The notes under the pieces: generated by a model
Seen by the model: only the letters and a program-made list of their open reading frames with translations
Told to the model about the DNA's origin: nothing
Databases searched by the model: none
In this document: piece after piece, positions 20,700 to 30,832 of the stretch
How the letters are laid out: the number at the start of each line of letters is the position of its first letter
Numbering within the stretch: the stretch's first letter is position 1
Made by a program: the position numbers and the translations under genes
Source of the DNA: Ulota crispa
Lineage: Eukaryota; Streptophyta; Bryopsida; Orthotrichales; Orthotrichaceae
Direction of reading: 5' to 3'
Length of the DNA stretch: 64,000 nt
Assembly: GCA_963920765.1 (NCBI GenBank)
Contig: OY987251.1
Span: 8,683,219-8,747,218, forward strand

Positions 20700-22560
20700 C
20701 CTCCCCCCCGACCGCACTCCGATCTCCGTGTCTGTAGAGTTCGGCAGTTCACGTTCTTGTCCCTGTTTCTGCTTAGCTGCCACATTTGCCACGGTCCCAG
20801 TTCTCCCTCGCTAGCTTCCGTCTGCTTCTCACGTTAATTATCATCACCTCAAACTTACTACGCCTCTGAATTCCATCTGTATCGATCTTCGCCGGTTCGA
20901 TCGATCGATCAATACTCTCCCCCTCCAATATACAGTTTTTCCTTCTCTCCACTTCTACCTTTACGCTTTAACTGTAATAGACAAGATATTGTCTGGCAGC
21001 TGTAGAGGAAAGCTTTGTTGATGAAAGTCGCATAGGCCGAGGTCACCACACTTTCAGGATAACGACGGCTGAAGCTGTGCGAAATCAACGGCAAACCGGC
21101 ATTAATCAAAGTTGGTGTTTGTTGGGCTGCTAGTGTGTGCTTGCCTGCGTTGTTATTTACCAGTGTTGATCGATGTGCAGTTCTAGATTAGGCGTTGGGT
21201 GCCATTTTCCTTCGCCCTGGCTGGAGCTAAATACACTGAGAATTATTTAGTGTTTGTCTCTCCCATTGTGTGCCATGAATCATTTTGAGAAATTTCGACT
21301 ATTTGACGATAATTGAGCGTTCTTGTTTGTAGAGGAAGAAGGTGTTGATCCCATCAGAAAGTCAGCTCGTTGATACCAGCTGCCCACTTCCAAGGTAGAC
21401 GCCCCCTACAACGATCATTCTTGTTGATATTGTTCATTATGGTTCTAAGAAGACATTGTTTAGCAATAAGACGAGCAATAAGAGTTTTAAAAGAAACTGA
21501 AGCTTTTCTGTGGAAAAGTGACAGGACTCCTATGCACCAAAGCAAGACAGCATGGTATGTATCATCAACAAACTGATTGCAATAGTTCCAAGAACATTGT
21601 ATTAGGTGAATTGAGAAAAATGGTACATTTTGGGAGTTTCACTATTTCTGCTACTATGTACATTTTTGCATATTACAAATAAACCAACATGCAATTTCTT
21701 GTACAATAGTGAAGTCTTAGTAATTGCCCTTCAAGAACTTCGATAACTATAACTTTGAGCAAGAGCTATTCCATATATTTATTGTATGTGGGCTTAAGGT
21801 GGAATACAAAGTGGTCCCTCCATTTTTCCCAATTTACCGAATATGGTATTCAAGGAATTGGCTTTACACTAGGAGTTGAGATTGGTTTCCAGCCTCTGAC
21901 ACACCCTATCCTAAGTTCTCATTGGTTCATATTCTGAAAATGGCCTCAAGACCTTTATATTAGGAGGCAAGATCAAATTTTCAGAACACAATATAATATT
22001 TAAAAGACAAGATTTGACATGGCCCCAACTTAAAAAATTGGGTCTCCTGACAATATGAAGCCAATTCTTGGCCCTGGGGCCATTTTCAGATTTTATTAAA
22101 ATAAAAAAAATTCAATAAAAAACATTATTTTGAGATACTCAACACCGTAGGATGGAGTAAAAATATCAACAATTATCCTTAGTTTCTTTTTTTTATCCCT
22201 TTTCTCTTGAAATTTTCAAATTTTACTCTATTTGACCTCAACTTTCTGGTCTCAAAGCCTTTATAGACAAGAGAGCTGACCCCACTATATTCATATTATA
22301 ATGAACACTTGGGACCATTCTTGAGACCATTTGGGCTGAAATTTTTACCAAATAGCTCAAATTTTCATGGACTTGACTTCTAGTGTAAAGCGGCCCTTAG
22401 AGTTCTATGTGTGGATGCTAACGTCAAACTCTCATGTGATAAAACATAGGAGGAGCAGCTCCACCACTGTACATCCCCTTCACCACCATATGCCTAAGCT
22501 TATATCCTATGCATTTTTGTCAGTGACTCGGTGATCATTGTGGCTGTACGTCTCTACCTG
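20700..22560. other. Mixed-composition intergenic DNA, no gene recognised
   Basis: The first 900 bp are less AT-rich than average and look like possible promoter or untranslated sequence (CT-rich stretches, 'ttcgatcgatcgatc' at 20896), but no frame here carries a recognisable domain. From about 21600 the composition returns to AT-rich. Confidence 0.3.
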
Positions 22561-22565
22561 TACAG

Positions 22566-22883
22566 ATGGCGGGACAGAGTGAGGGAGGGGCTCGAATGGT
22601 CATTCCAGTGGGACCACCAGCGAGACCACCACGGGCACTAGCACCGGTAGCACCGGTAGCCCAGGCAGCACAGGTGGCACCCGCCGTCAGGCATCTTTTG
22701 GCACCTGTGGCCGGTCCTGCCCCAGCAAATATGGCAAGTGTGCACGGGCAAGGGGGGTTTCACATCCAAGCGGGCCTGCAGGGTCCCCAGGCAACCAAAA
22801 GCGACATCCGCTTTAAGATTTGGGGTGAGGGGATGATGAGCCAGTTTCCATGGGGGCCGGAACCAGAGGCCCATCCAGGCTAA
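22566..22883 (+). CDS. Pro/Ala/Val-rich open frame, function unknown
   Basis: A 105-codon frame that begins with ATG immediately after an acceptor-like 'ctgtacag' and ends TAA. Residues 12-55 are almost only A, P, V, R, L and Q (part is an imperfect 'gcaccggta' or 'gcacaggtgg' tandem). The rest (GQGGFHIQAGLQGP..SDIRFKIWGEGM) is more complex. It is GC-rich in AT-rich surroundings. It could be a gag-like or captured exon, or merely a GC-rich repeat. Confidence 0.2.
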   Translation: MAGQSEGGARMVIPVGPPARPPRALAPVAPVAQAAQVAPAVRHLLAPVAGPAPANMASVHGQGGFHIQAGLQGPQATKSDIRFKIWGEGMMSQFPWGPEPEAHPG

Positions 22884-23269
22884 CCCGGTCAGAACAAAGA
22901 AAAAATCCTGAAATGTTCAGTATGTATAGAGTTCAAAAAGTAGTCTTTGATTTTGGGTCCAGAGCCTCTAGTGATGTAGTTTGACTTTTACAAAATCAGA
23001 AGCTAGACATTTAGGTCGGACCCCTCTAGCCCCCCATAGAAACTAGTTCAAGGGGGTGAGGGAGGAGAGTATGCGACCCCACAAAACTTAGAGTTTGTTG
23101 TTTTTCTAGCTTCACTTGGTTATGTTATTTTGTCATTTGTGCATATTCATGTGTCTTTTGGTTCTATCACAGGTCGTTTTCAACTTGGACTTTTTGTACA
23201 GTACCAGTTAATAAAAATATACATAGTTACATTTTGCTTATTTTGCATGTCAAAGAACTTGCACTTTGC

Positions 23270-23515
23270 ATAATATAGAGTTTAGTTGGCATTTTCTTAT
23301 CTTACATCATAATTTGTAGTTCTTATGCAATCCCAATCAAGTATTTCAAAGTTTAGTTCCTAAAAACCTTAACCCCATTTTTGATGATTTTTTGGTACCA
23401 AATTCATGATTTTACATGATAATTGATTGAAATACATTGGTGATGAAATTTTGAGATGTGATTGCATGGGTATGTAGGAAACATCCTTACTGACATCTTC
23501 CACACTAAAACAAAT
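23270..23515 (+). repeat. Diverged dispersed repeat R4, copy 2
   Basis: Partner of 17750-17995; landmarks are given in that entry. Confidence 0.55.
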
Positions 23516-24330
23516 TCTCTTAACCCTTGAAGGACTAAGCTCTTTTTCTGAAAAAATTACTAGAAATTGCCACTTTTGGGGGAGTGAGTGGAAAGTTATG
23601 ATTTTTTTTTTGCCAATCCACCCATAGGATTTTGCACTAGACTATTATAGGTACTCAAGGGAAAAAAATCAGCTCATTTCACATTGAGAGGAGTGAGATA
23701 TTGACATATGAAGTGGGAAAAAAAGTTTCTTTCTACCTTGCCCAGAAATTTTAGAAACCTTTAACCACTCTTAGACCAAAAAAATTACTTTACACAAACT
23801 TGAGGTTTATTTTTCCCATGTAGGAAAACAAGTTAGGTAAGCATGGGAGAAATTTCAAATGAATTGAAGGTGTAGAACATACTTAAAAAAATCTTGCAAT
23901 GCTAAAAGGTCTTGAAATTGGAAGTACACTAGACAAAATTGGAGGATTTATGTAAAATTGAAAATTTTGATTCAAATCAATCAAAGCAGTGAACACAAAG
24001 ATTTACAAGTATATTCTCACTTAGAAGAAAAAAAAAAAAAAAAAAAAAAAAAAAACATGTGTAGCTTACTCAAAAAAATTAAAAACATAAATTTTCCATG
24101 GGGCAAGTGGAATGGGGGGATTTCAATCCCATTGGAAGGGCCCATTCCACTACCCCATTATTTTGACAAGGGCCAGCCCCACCGCGCAGAGCTTGTCAGA
24201 TGGTGGGAACCTGATTGCCATAATAAGTTTTCAGTTCCCCTACAGTTATCTTGCAATTCCCCGCAGTTCAGCAGGTTATCTTGGGCAGCTCGAGCGCTCC
24301 CCTTTGAGCCTAGCGCTCCCAACCTGAATA

Positions 24331-24402
24331 CCAAAACGGCCATGTAATGTCGTGGCCCCCAAACCTTGGGCCACTCGAGCTTGATGGCAAGCCACCCGTG
24401 GC
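24331..24402 (+). repeat. Repeat R3, copy 2
   Basis: 'accaaaacggccatgtaatg', 'ccttgggccactcgagc', 'gcaagccacccgtgg'. Partner of 20517-20590. Confidence 0.6.
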
Positions 24403-24628
24403 AGACTCTGGAGTTGCTTTGGTCTAGTTTCATTCATTTGATGAAAATTATAATGCAGAATTGTGCTACTGGCATGGGACATGCATGGGTCACGTAAGGC
24501 AACTCTTGGGGTTAGGGTCTTGGCATAAGTAAATCCCATATGTTCAAAAACAATTTTGCATGCTAATTAGTAAAAAAAATTACTTTTCAACAATAGTTGA
24601 TTGTGAACTCTTGATTTTTTTTTGTTAA

Positions 24629-25158
24629 CCTCTAAACGCCCAAGGGGTAAGGGCAAAACATAAATGCAAAAATACTCTTGTAACTTCAATGAAGTTTTTT
24701 CCAAAAGAGAAAACAAGAATCATGATGTTTAGCAATTATCCATATGGTCAAATATTCAAAAAAAAATTGTACTCTTATTTAATGAATTTAGAAGCATTTA
24801 CCATTAAATATTCACCAAATTTACAAATTTTACTCATAGATTTCAAAATTTGGCATGATTGGTTAAAAATAGACATTCTATCCTAAACTTCAAAAATGCT
24901 ATCTTTGAAAGGAGGGAACATCATTAGTTTCCCGTAATAGTAAATTCTACAACAATAGCAAATATTGAAGTGTTTGTCTTTGAAAAATTCTCCTTGGAGG
25001 AGTTTAACTTGAATTGACATGATTAAAGTTAAGTTGGAAAGTAGACTTGATTTTCTATTACAAAAAAAAAAAAAATTCTTTGAAAAAAGTTTATTTTGGT
25101 CTTGGGCAGCCTAAAAAAAGAGCAACTACAAGAAAATGGTCAATTGGGCGCTTACAAG
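24629..25158 (-). mobile_element. piggyBac-like MITE, family D copy 2 (inverted)
   Basis: A 530-bp reverse-complement relative of 2111-2633, flanked by TTAA on both sides (24625-24628 and 25159-25162). The left tip is CCTCTAAACGCCC and the right tip GGGCGCTTACAAG. The right tip has lost the GGGG. It abuts the next element through a single shared TTAA, as at 2634-2637. Confidence 0.75.
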
Positions 25159-25162
25159 TTAA

Positions 25163-25880
25163 CCCCTAAAGGACCATGCCCCCTTTTTGGGAACAAATGG
25201 GATTTTGGGCACGTAACTATGGCTAAACTACTTTGCGTGATTTTTTGACTCTTTTATGGGAGATGGGAAATTCAAAGATCTATGTGTGCATCTAATTTTT
25301 CCTCATTTTGACATTTATTGAAGAAGTTAAAAATGAATTTATGAGAATTTTAGTTCGGCGGGCAGCCCAAAAACTTTTTTAAAAATTGCATTTTTTAAAA
25401 ATAAAAATTCAAGGTTAGTTCTTTAGACTTATGTATATGTAGGAAGATTTGAATCATTCAATTCTAATTGATGGGATGAAAGTTATGAGAAGTTTTAGTT
25501 TGCGTGTTGGCATTGTTTTGAGATTCTCCACACCTACCCGCGAACTAAAACTTCTCATAACTTTCATCTCATCAATTAGAATTGAATGATTCAAAGCTTC
25601 CCACTTATATATAAGTCTAAAGAACTAACCTCAAATTTTTATTTTAATAAAATGCAAATTTTAAAGAAATTTTTGGGCTGCTCGTCAAACTAAAATTCTC
25701 ATAAATTCATGTTTGACTTTTTCAATAAATGTCGGAATGAGGAAAAAATTAGATGCCCACATAGATCTTTGAATTCCCCGTCTCCCATAAAAGTTTCAAA
25801 AAATTACACAAAGTAGTTTAGCCATAAGTACATGCCCAAAATCCCAAAAGTCCCCCAAGGGGACTTTGGTCTTGTAGGGG
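25163..25880. mobile_element. 718-bp foldback piggyBac-like MITE, family F
   Basis: Starts CCCCTAAAGGACCATGCCCC after TTAA and ends CTTTGGTCTTGTAGGGG before CTAA. Almost the whole element is a hairpin: 25163-25510 pairs with 25530-25880 ('gcccaaaatcccaaa', 'cccataaaag', 'gcttcccacttatatataagtctaaagaac' in the right arm). Non-coding. A long foldback with TTAA ends is unusual. Confidence 0.75.
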
Positions 25881-25942
25881 CTAAGATACATTGCTAGTGG
25901 TCACATGCATAGCTTCTTTGCTCCTTCTCAAGTTTATTTTAA

Positions 25943-27017
25943 CCCCTAAATACCCTTCTTATTATTTTCATGAAATGAAACAATCAACCAACCTTTTTCA
26001 TGAATTTCATCAAAAAATATATATAGATGTAACTATACAAATTTAAACTTGAAATGTTAGAGATTATGTGAAAAAGGTAAACACAACAATATCATTTATA
26101 GTTTGAAAGATTATAATGTTTGAACATGAGGGTGTTCAAATTGTGAAAATGACTTGAAGTCTTTCAATTCTCTTTGCACATGTCAAATCTAAAAAGTTGG
26201 TCACCAAAAGAATATGAGGCTTAAGGTCATTACACGTCTAGCTTTACTTGATTTATGGCTTTGAAAATCTACTCCTACTTTTTTTTCATGAATTTGTAAT
26301 ATGAATTTTTCTAAAAGCTCTAGTAGATTTAAGGCCCTTAGAGAAAATATGAGCCCTCTACAAGGCCCCTAAGAACCCCTGTCAAGGGCTCTCCTTAATT
26401 ATTTTAATTTGTACTGTGGGACAAAATAAATTCCTTACACCCTACTATGCCTTTGAGTGCAATCATGGCTCACTTTAGCATGTCCAATTTTCATTGGGCG
26501 TCACAATTACATGTACATATTACCATGGTCCTTTTTCTCTATATTAATACCTTTAACCTAGTACTTGTGAGGGTAACATTAGTTATGATTGTGTACAATA
26601 GTAGGAGAATAATTATGAAATTGTGACATGATACTAGATTGCCATTTTCTATTCATAGTTTTAGTGATGTACGTCATACAAGGTAGAGACACTTCACACA
26701 CGCTTTTAATGTACCCACTCTAGGCCCAATAAATGTTAGAGAGACCATTCTTAAGGGCCTTGTGGAGGGTTCATATTTTTTCTAATGGGCTTGTTTCCAA
26801 GATTTTCAAACACTAGAGAACTCAAGATTGCAATGCACATCCTTGTACAAAATCATGCATAGAGAAATCCTCAAATTTTGTTTCCCAATTTAGATTTATG
26901 ATGTTAAAAAAAATTCAAAACATACTTGTATTGAAATTTTTTAATTAAAATTAGTGATTTGATAAGGTTTTATTTATCTTCAAAGTTTGTAATCACCAAT
27001 ATTGGATGTCTTAGGCA
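25943..27017 (-). mobile_element. piggyBac-like MITE, family A copy 3 (inverted, with an insertion)
   Basis: The left tip CCCCTAAATACCC follows TTAA (25939-25942). The right side ends 'gtcttaggca' before TTAA (27018-27021), where the GGGG tip is missing. It aligns in reverse complement with 1223-1854. Without the 462-bp insertion at 26331-26792 it is about 613 bp. Confidence 0.7.
26331..26792. mobile_element. 462-bp MITE with AAGGCCCTTAG ends, inserted in family A copy 3
   Basis: Inverted ends of about 45 bp: 'aaggcccttagagaaaatatgagccctctacaaggccc' on the left and its near reverse complement on the right ('gggccttgtggagggttcatatttttt..gggctt'). Absent from family A copies 1 and 2 at the aligned position. 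Superfamily undetermined. Confidence 0.7.
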
Positions 27018-27059
27018 TTAACCATCAAATTTGGGACAATCATACTATTAAAATCACAA

Positions 27060-27330
27060 AGACCTCTAGAGTATCACACTTGCTCCTCTATAATATCACA
27101 TATCTGGTTTGTGATATCATACTACCAAAACCATAGTGACCTTTGTAATAATTCATTTGCACTCATGTAATATCACACCTCTACCTTTGTTGTATCGTAT
27201 GTCCAATATTTGTAATGTCATGCTACAAATATCAAAAGATCCTTTGGAAATCACGCAATGACCTTTATCGTATCACATATATATCCAGTCTCTATGATAT
27301 CGTAGTATCATAGTATCATACTATTATACT
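27060..27330 (+). repeat. Imperfect 'tatcaca/gatatcat' repeat
   Basis: Two to three loose copies of about 100 bp, each with 'gacctct' or 'gaccttt', 'tatcacat' or 'tatcacac', 'tttgt.atatcat' and 'actac.aa'. Too diverged for firm boundaries. GC-rich sequence of unknown nature follows to about 27780. Confidence 0.4.
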
Positions 27331-27943
27331 ACAGCTCCATCGCTCCCGACGTCCCGTCCAGCTCCATCGCTGCCACACTGCTCCAGCTGTCCCGCCCTAT
27401 CCACTTCCACGATCTCCGTAGCCGTCGATGCCCTTGACTCTCCCAGCGCTGATGTGGAATATCGGCCCTCCCTCCCTTCGCATCCTCTTGTCTCGCTGCC
27501 GTTGATTGGCAGCTACGCTGTGCTGCTCGCCCATGTGGCAATGTTCACGAAGTTCTCGGAGTTCCCAGCAGTGCATTCTCAGATGGAAGTTATAGCCGGT
27601 TGGTAAAACCATTGGTCTTCTGGATGTGGTCGAACCTGGGGGCTTCTGGTTCTTGGACCATTTGCTACTAGGCCAGGCATTGCTGATTCTGGTTCAGGGA
27701 CTCTTGCGGTTAGGTATTAGTCCCCTCCCTTGCTAGTAAATGTTACTGGAGACATGAAATTCAATAGTCAGCCCTCCAGCAAAATAAAATAATTTTTTTT
27801 CAAAATTCAGTTCTAAACCTTTGAAATATTTGTATTATCGTTTATTCATACACAAAGACTTTACAACCCGATACAATTGTTTGCTTTCTTGTAGAATTCT
27901 CATTTATTATCACATCAATTTGAAAAATAAAAAAAATTGAAGG

Positions 27944-28471
27944 TTATGGAAAAAAAATTAGATATTGAACGCACCTATATATTTTTTTGCTCCAACGAAG
28001 GTTTTCATGGTATTTCATGAAACACCCCGCACGCCAACACATGAACTTATTTCTACATGAAGGGCAATAAGTACTTGGATGTTTCAATAGAAGTGTACCT
28101 TTGTTGCATACCACGCACGAACCCCTTGATTTACTAGTTGCCGGATAACATACTCGTTCAAGTGGCATAGCATATGTGACTGGCATTTTGGACTTCCAAT
28201 TATCTGTGAGGGCTTCACACAATTGGGTCCTAAACTGTAGATGAGTCATAAGAAGTTGTGGGGGTTGTTCTCTCTTGCACTTCTCAATATAGATGATGTA
28301 CATATTCAATACACTTGTATCAATAAGAAAATAGAAAACCCGGTGCCACCACTTGTGGCACCGGGTTTGGCAAGAATATAAAGCCCAGAGTTGATCGGCC
28401 ACATCAACTCCTCTCACGTGAGTGGTATATTTAACAAACATTGGAAAGGTTTGAATATATTCACGTACCAA
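27944..28471 (-). pseudogene. piggyBac-type transposase, C-terminal piece
   Basis: An open 175-codon segment of a piggyBac superfamily (DDE_Tnp_1_7) cut-and-paste transposase. Residues about 13-55 hold the family signature: YTTHVRGVDVADQL, then CHKWWHRVFYFLIDTSVLN. The aspartate of GVD..DQ is the third catalytic acid region. The C-terminal end (residues about 120-165) is Cys-rich, with CVVC, CPSCRNKF and CWRAGC followed by MKYH, the zinc-binding finger typical of the family. The piece is cut at 28471/28472 by a solo LTR; the protein continues at 29978. Stop at 27944. No stop lies inside this piece, so it was well preserved until interrupted. Confidence 0.85.
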
Positions 28472-29977
28472 TGTCCTGATGGAGATGCCTCCATCATGTA
28501 GATATATATTATTTATCTATGTTTGTGTTGGTTTCAATAAATCAACAGTCGAGGCAAAAAATGTAGGAGTGATGAGAATCGCCGTTTGAAAGTAGCATAG
28601 CGGTTATAAATTTCAAGGCAGTGCGCCGTCTTGTCACATGCATAGCTCAGGAGATAGATAGCGAGTTGATTGGGTTAATTTTCTGCCTCACTAGTGTGCC
28701 AAGTTGTGGGCCGCCATCACCGCTCGACGAGTTTGATTGGGTTTGAATCCAAACCGGCGGGCGGCCAAAGGCGACCGCTTTTTTAACCAACCAAGTCCAC
28801 GACTTGGCGATTAAAGACAAGCGTTTAATGCTATTATATGCTTGCAAAGGCATGTGACCACTTTACGGTGGTGTTTATCTTTTATATATATATATTTTTA
28901 TATATTTATCTAGGTGTTTTGGAATGCTCATATATTTTGCCTTTATTTTAATAAAAATACTAAAGATTTAAAAGTAAATTGGAAAAGTGTGTAGAAGTTG
29001 GGGATTTGGGTGCTCTCTAAAAAATTGAGATCCAAACTTTGATTGACTATAACTTTTGGATAGAGTTTTAGTTTGTAGTGAATTTTTAGGGATTGTAGTT
29101 AGTGGTATTATTTTTCCAAATTGATATTATGTTTGCATGGATGATATGTAGAAAAAAAGTTATAGAAGTTTAAAGATGCAGTGTTTAGTTTGCAAGGAGG
29201 GAGAAAAGCTTCTACTTTGAACCGTATAACTTTAGGACAGTAGTTTAGATCGAGTTGAAATTTGGAGGGATGTAAAAATGTTAGAAGGGCTTTTCAAAAT
29301 GTCATTACACATAGTATTTGGATCTTTGAACCATCTATGACACTAGATAAAATTTTGCAACCTTTTTAAGACTTGTTTATTGTGATTTTTTTCATTGTTT
29401 TTATTAAAACATGAAAACTTGAAGATATGAAGACATGAAGACTTGAAGATATGAAGATTTGAAGATATAAAAACTTCAAGAGGAATATTTTGGATTTATT
29501 TTTTATATATGTGTGAGATGTGGTTTTGTTATTCTTAGCTAGTTTGGAAGCTCGTTTGTCATTTTATTTATATTATATTTTGTAAACCTTGTTGCAAGCA
29601 ATTTGGATTAAACCAAACTTAACTCCATTTATTGTTGTGGTGACGAAATTGAATTGATCATTCACATGGTCGAAACTTGCTCTGTTCTCACAATCTAGAA
29701 TTCTGGCCAGCAAATCATGAATTTGATTTTAGGTTTCTATCATACGGATGGCAACTCGTATCTGCTGTTTTAATCTATCCGTCCTGTATCCAGTGAGCTC
29801 TTATCCCTACTTTGACCCTTATACCTCTAGAGCCAGCCACAAGATAGGCCAACAAAAGACAAAATACTGAAGATTTGAAAAGTGAAGATCAAGATCAGCG
29901 GCATTTCCTAGTTAGTTACGTACAATCGCAACTAGACACCCTCTGTGTTCTCAATGCTCGCTCTTCTCAACCCAACA
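28472..29977 (+). mobile_element. Solo LTR (diverged relative of the Ty3 LTR), plus orientation
   Basis: Starts TGTCCTGATGG and ends TTCTCAACCCAACA, matching in reverse complement the LTRs at 30833-32992 and 39244-41403, but only about 1506 bp against 2160 bp and clearly diverged. Shared landmarks are 'tttcaataaatcaacagt.gaggcaa', the tRNA-like block, 'gaagatatgaagacatgaag' and 'ctatcttgtgg'-type sequence. No internal domain is attached, so it is a solo LTR. It lies inside the piggyBac transposase. Clean target duplications are not visible, although GTAC occurs near both edges (28465-28468 and 29980-29983). Confidence 0.8.
28735..28812 (-). other. tRNA-like (Pol III box) block in the solo LTR
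   Basis: On the minus strand, 'gtggacttggttggttaaaa' is followed by 'agcggtcgcc', 'ggccgcccgccgg' and a B-box-like GATTCAAACCC. Same block as in the two intact LTRs (GGTTCGAATCC), so it was present before this LTR family diverged. Confidence 0.5.
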
Positions 29978-30832
29978 AAGTACTGTTTCAATGTGGCACC
30001 GTCGTAATCGGAAATTCACAAGGAGCTTGCACATGTACCATATGAATAGAGAGGATAAGCACGAGCCACTTGTCCTTCCATACTATCTCCAAAATGGATC
30101 TAGACACATGCATTTGCCATTGCAATGAGCTATGTGCGCTTCTAGCACAATTCCTCAAATTCTTCAGAAGTGAGGGAAATCCAATTCTATTTGCTCTCAT
30201 AGTACCAATTGCATAGATATGCTTCTATAACAATTCATAAAACAATTATATACTGATAAAAAAGTTATCCATCACAATAATATATTTTTGGCTCTTGTAT
30301 GACGATCATAATTGCAGTACCACATTATGTGCTAATTTAGAGTGCCCACGTAATATGGATGCGTCATCTGCGACACTCACATCCTTCCTACAATATACCT
30401 CGAACTTCAAAACGAACTTTGATGCCGAATCTATAAGACACCAGACTTTCACCTCCCAATTCTGTGGCTTCGCTGGTATGTACTACCTAATTGGACAAAA
30501 TGAACATTTATACCTAATCATCATCTTGTCTATCGTGCCGAATTTCTCAAGGCTCCTAGAGAATTGACATGCCTGCCCAATAGTCTCTATCAACTATTGA
30601 ATCTGTCCCAATTTCTTGTATCCAGGAGAGGCTTTCTCTCAAATATAGATTTTATGATTAATAATATGTATGAACCTTGTTAGCGACCAAAACCGGCTCC
30701 AAGATATGAGATTGGAGATAATTGAACAATAAAAAATTGTACCTCGTTTTTGCTAATAGGATTTGATATTTGGTTGTCTTTTCATCTCCATGTATATAAG
30801 AATGGCAATGAACACGTGTAACTCTTTCACGG
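29978..30832 (-). pseudogene. piggyBac-type transposase, central piece
   Basis: Minus-strand translation in several frames with stops. In protein order: FIAILIYMEMKRQPNIKSY (about 30800-30740), then MMIRYK and YIPAKPQNWEVKVW (about 30510-30430), LIDSASKFVLKFEVY (about 30430-30380), MDNFFISI (about 30265), YAIGTMRANRIGFPSLL (about 30220-30170), and WKDKWLVLILS near 30050. These match, in order, the conserved blocks of piggyBac transposases (D in the LID block, MDNFF, G-T-R-NR). At least four in-frame stops or frameshifts show decay. Bounded on the left by the solo LTR and on the right by the Ty3 element. Confidence 0.8.

Larger units (their letters stand above)
22884..24628. other. Intergenic DNA with repeats R4 and R3 and a 28-nt A run
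   Basis: Holds R4 copy 2 (23270-23515), R3 copy 2 (24331-24402) and a poly-A run near 24030-24055. No coding region recognised. Frames around 24100-24540 overlap repeat sequence. Confidence 0.4.

Noticed and set aside
20216..20785. 189-codon minus-strand frame as a gene
   Set aside because: It lies over repeats R2 and R3 in a GC-rich stretch where stops are rare, and other frames over the same DNA are equally open.
24030..24055. 28-nt A run as the tail of a retroposed gene or SINE
   Set aside because: No open frame, SINE body or target duplication could be found beside it.
27590..27790. Possible tRNA-derived SINE (GGTTGGTAAAACC.. and GGTCGAACCT)
   Set aside because: Box A and box B resemblance is weak, there is no clear tail or flanking duplication, and no second copy was seen in the window.
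28465..29983. GTAC as the target duplication of the solo LTR
   Set aside because: The GTAC copies are three and two bases away from the LTR tips. Accepting it would require non-standard LTR ends, so it is noted only as a possibility.
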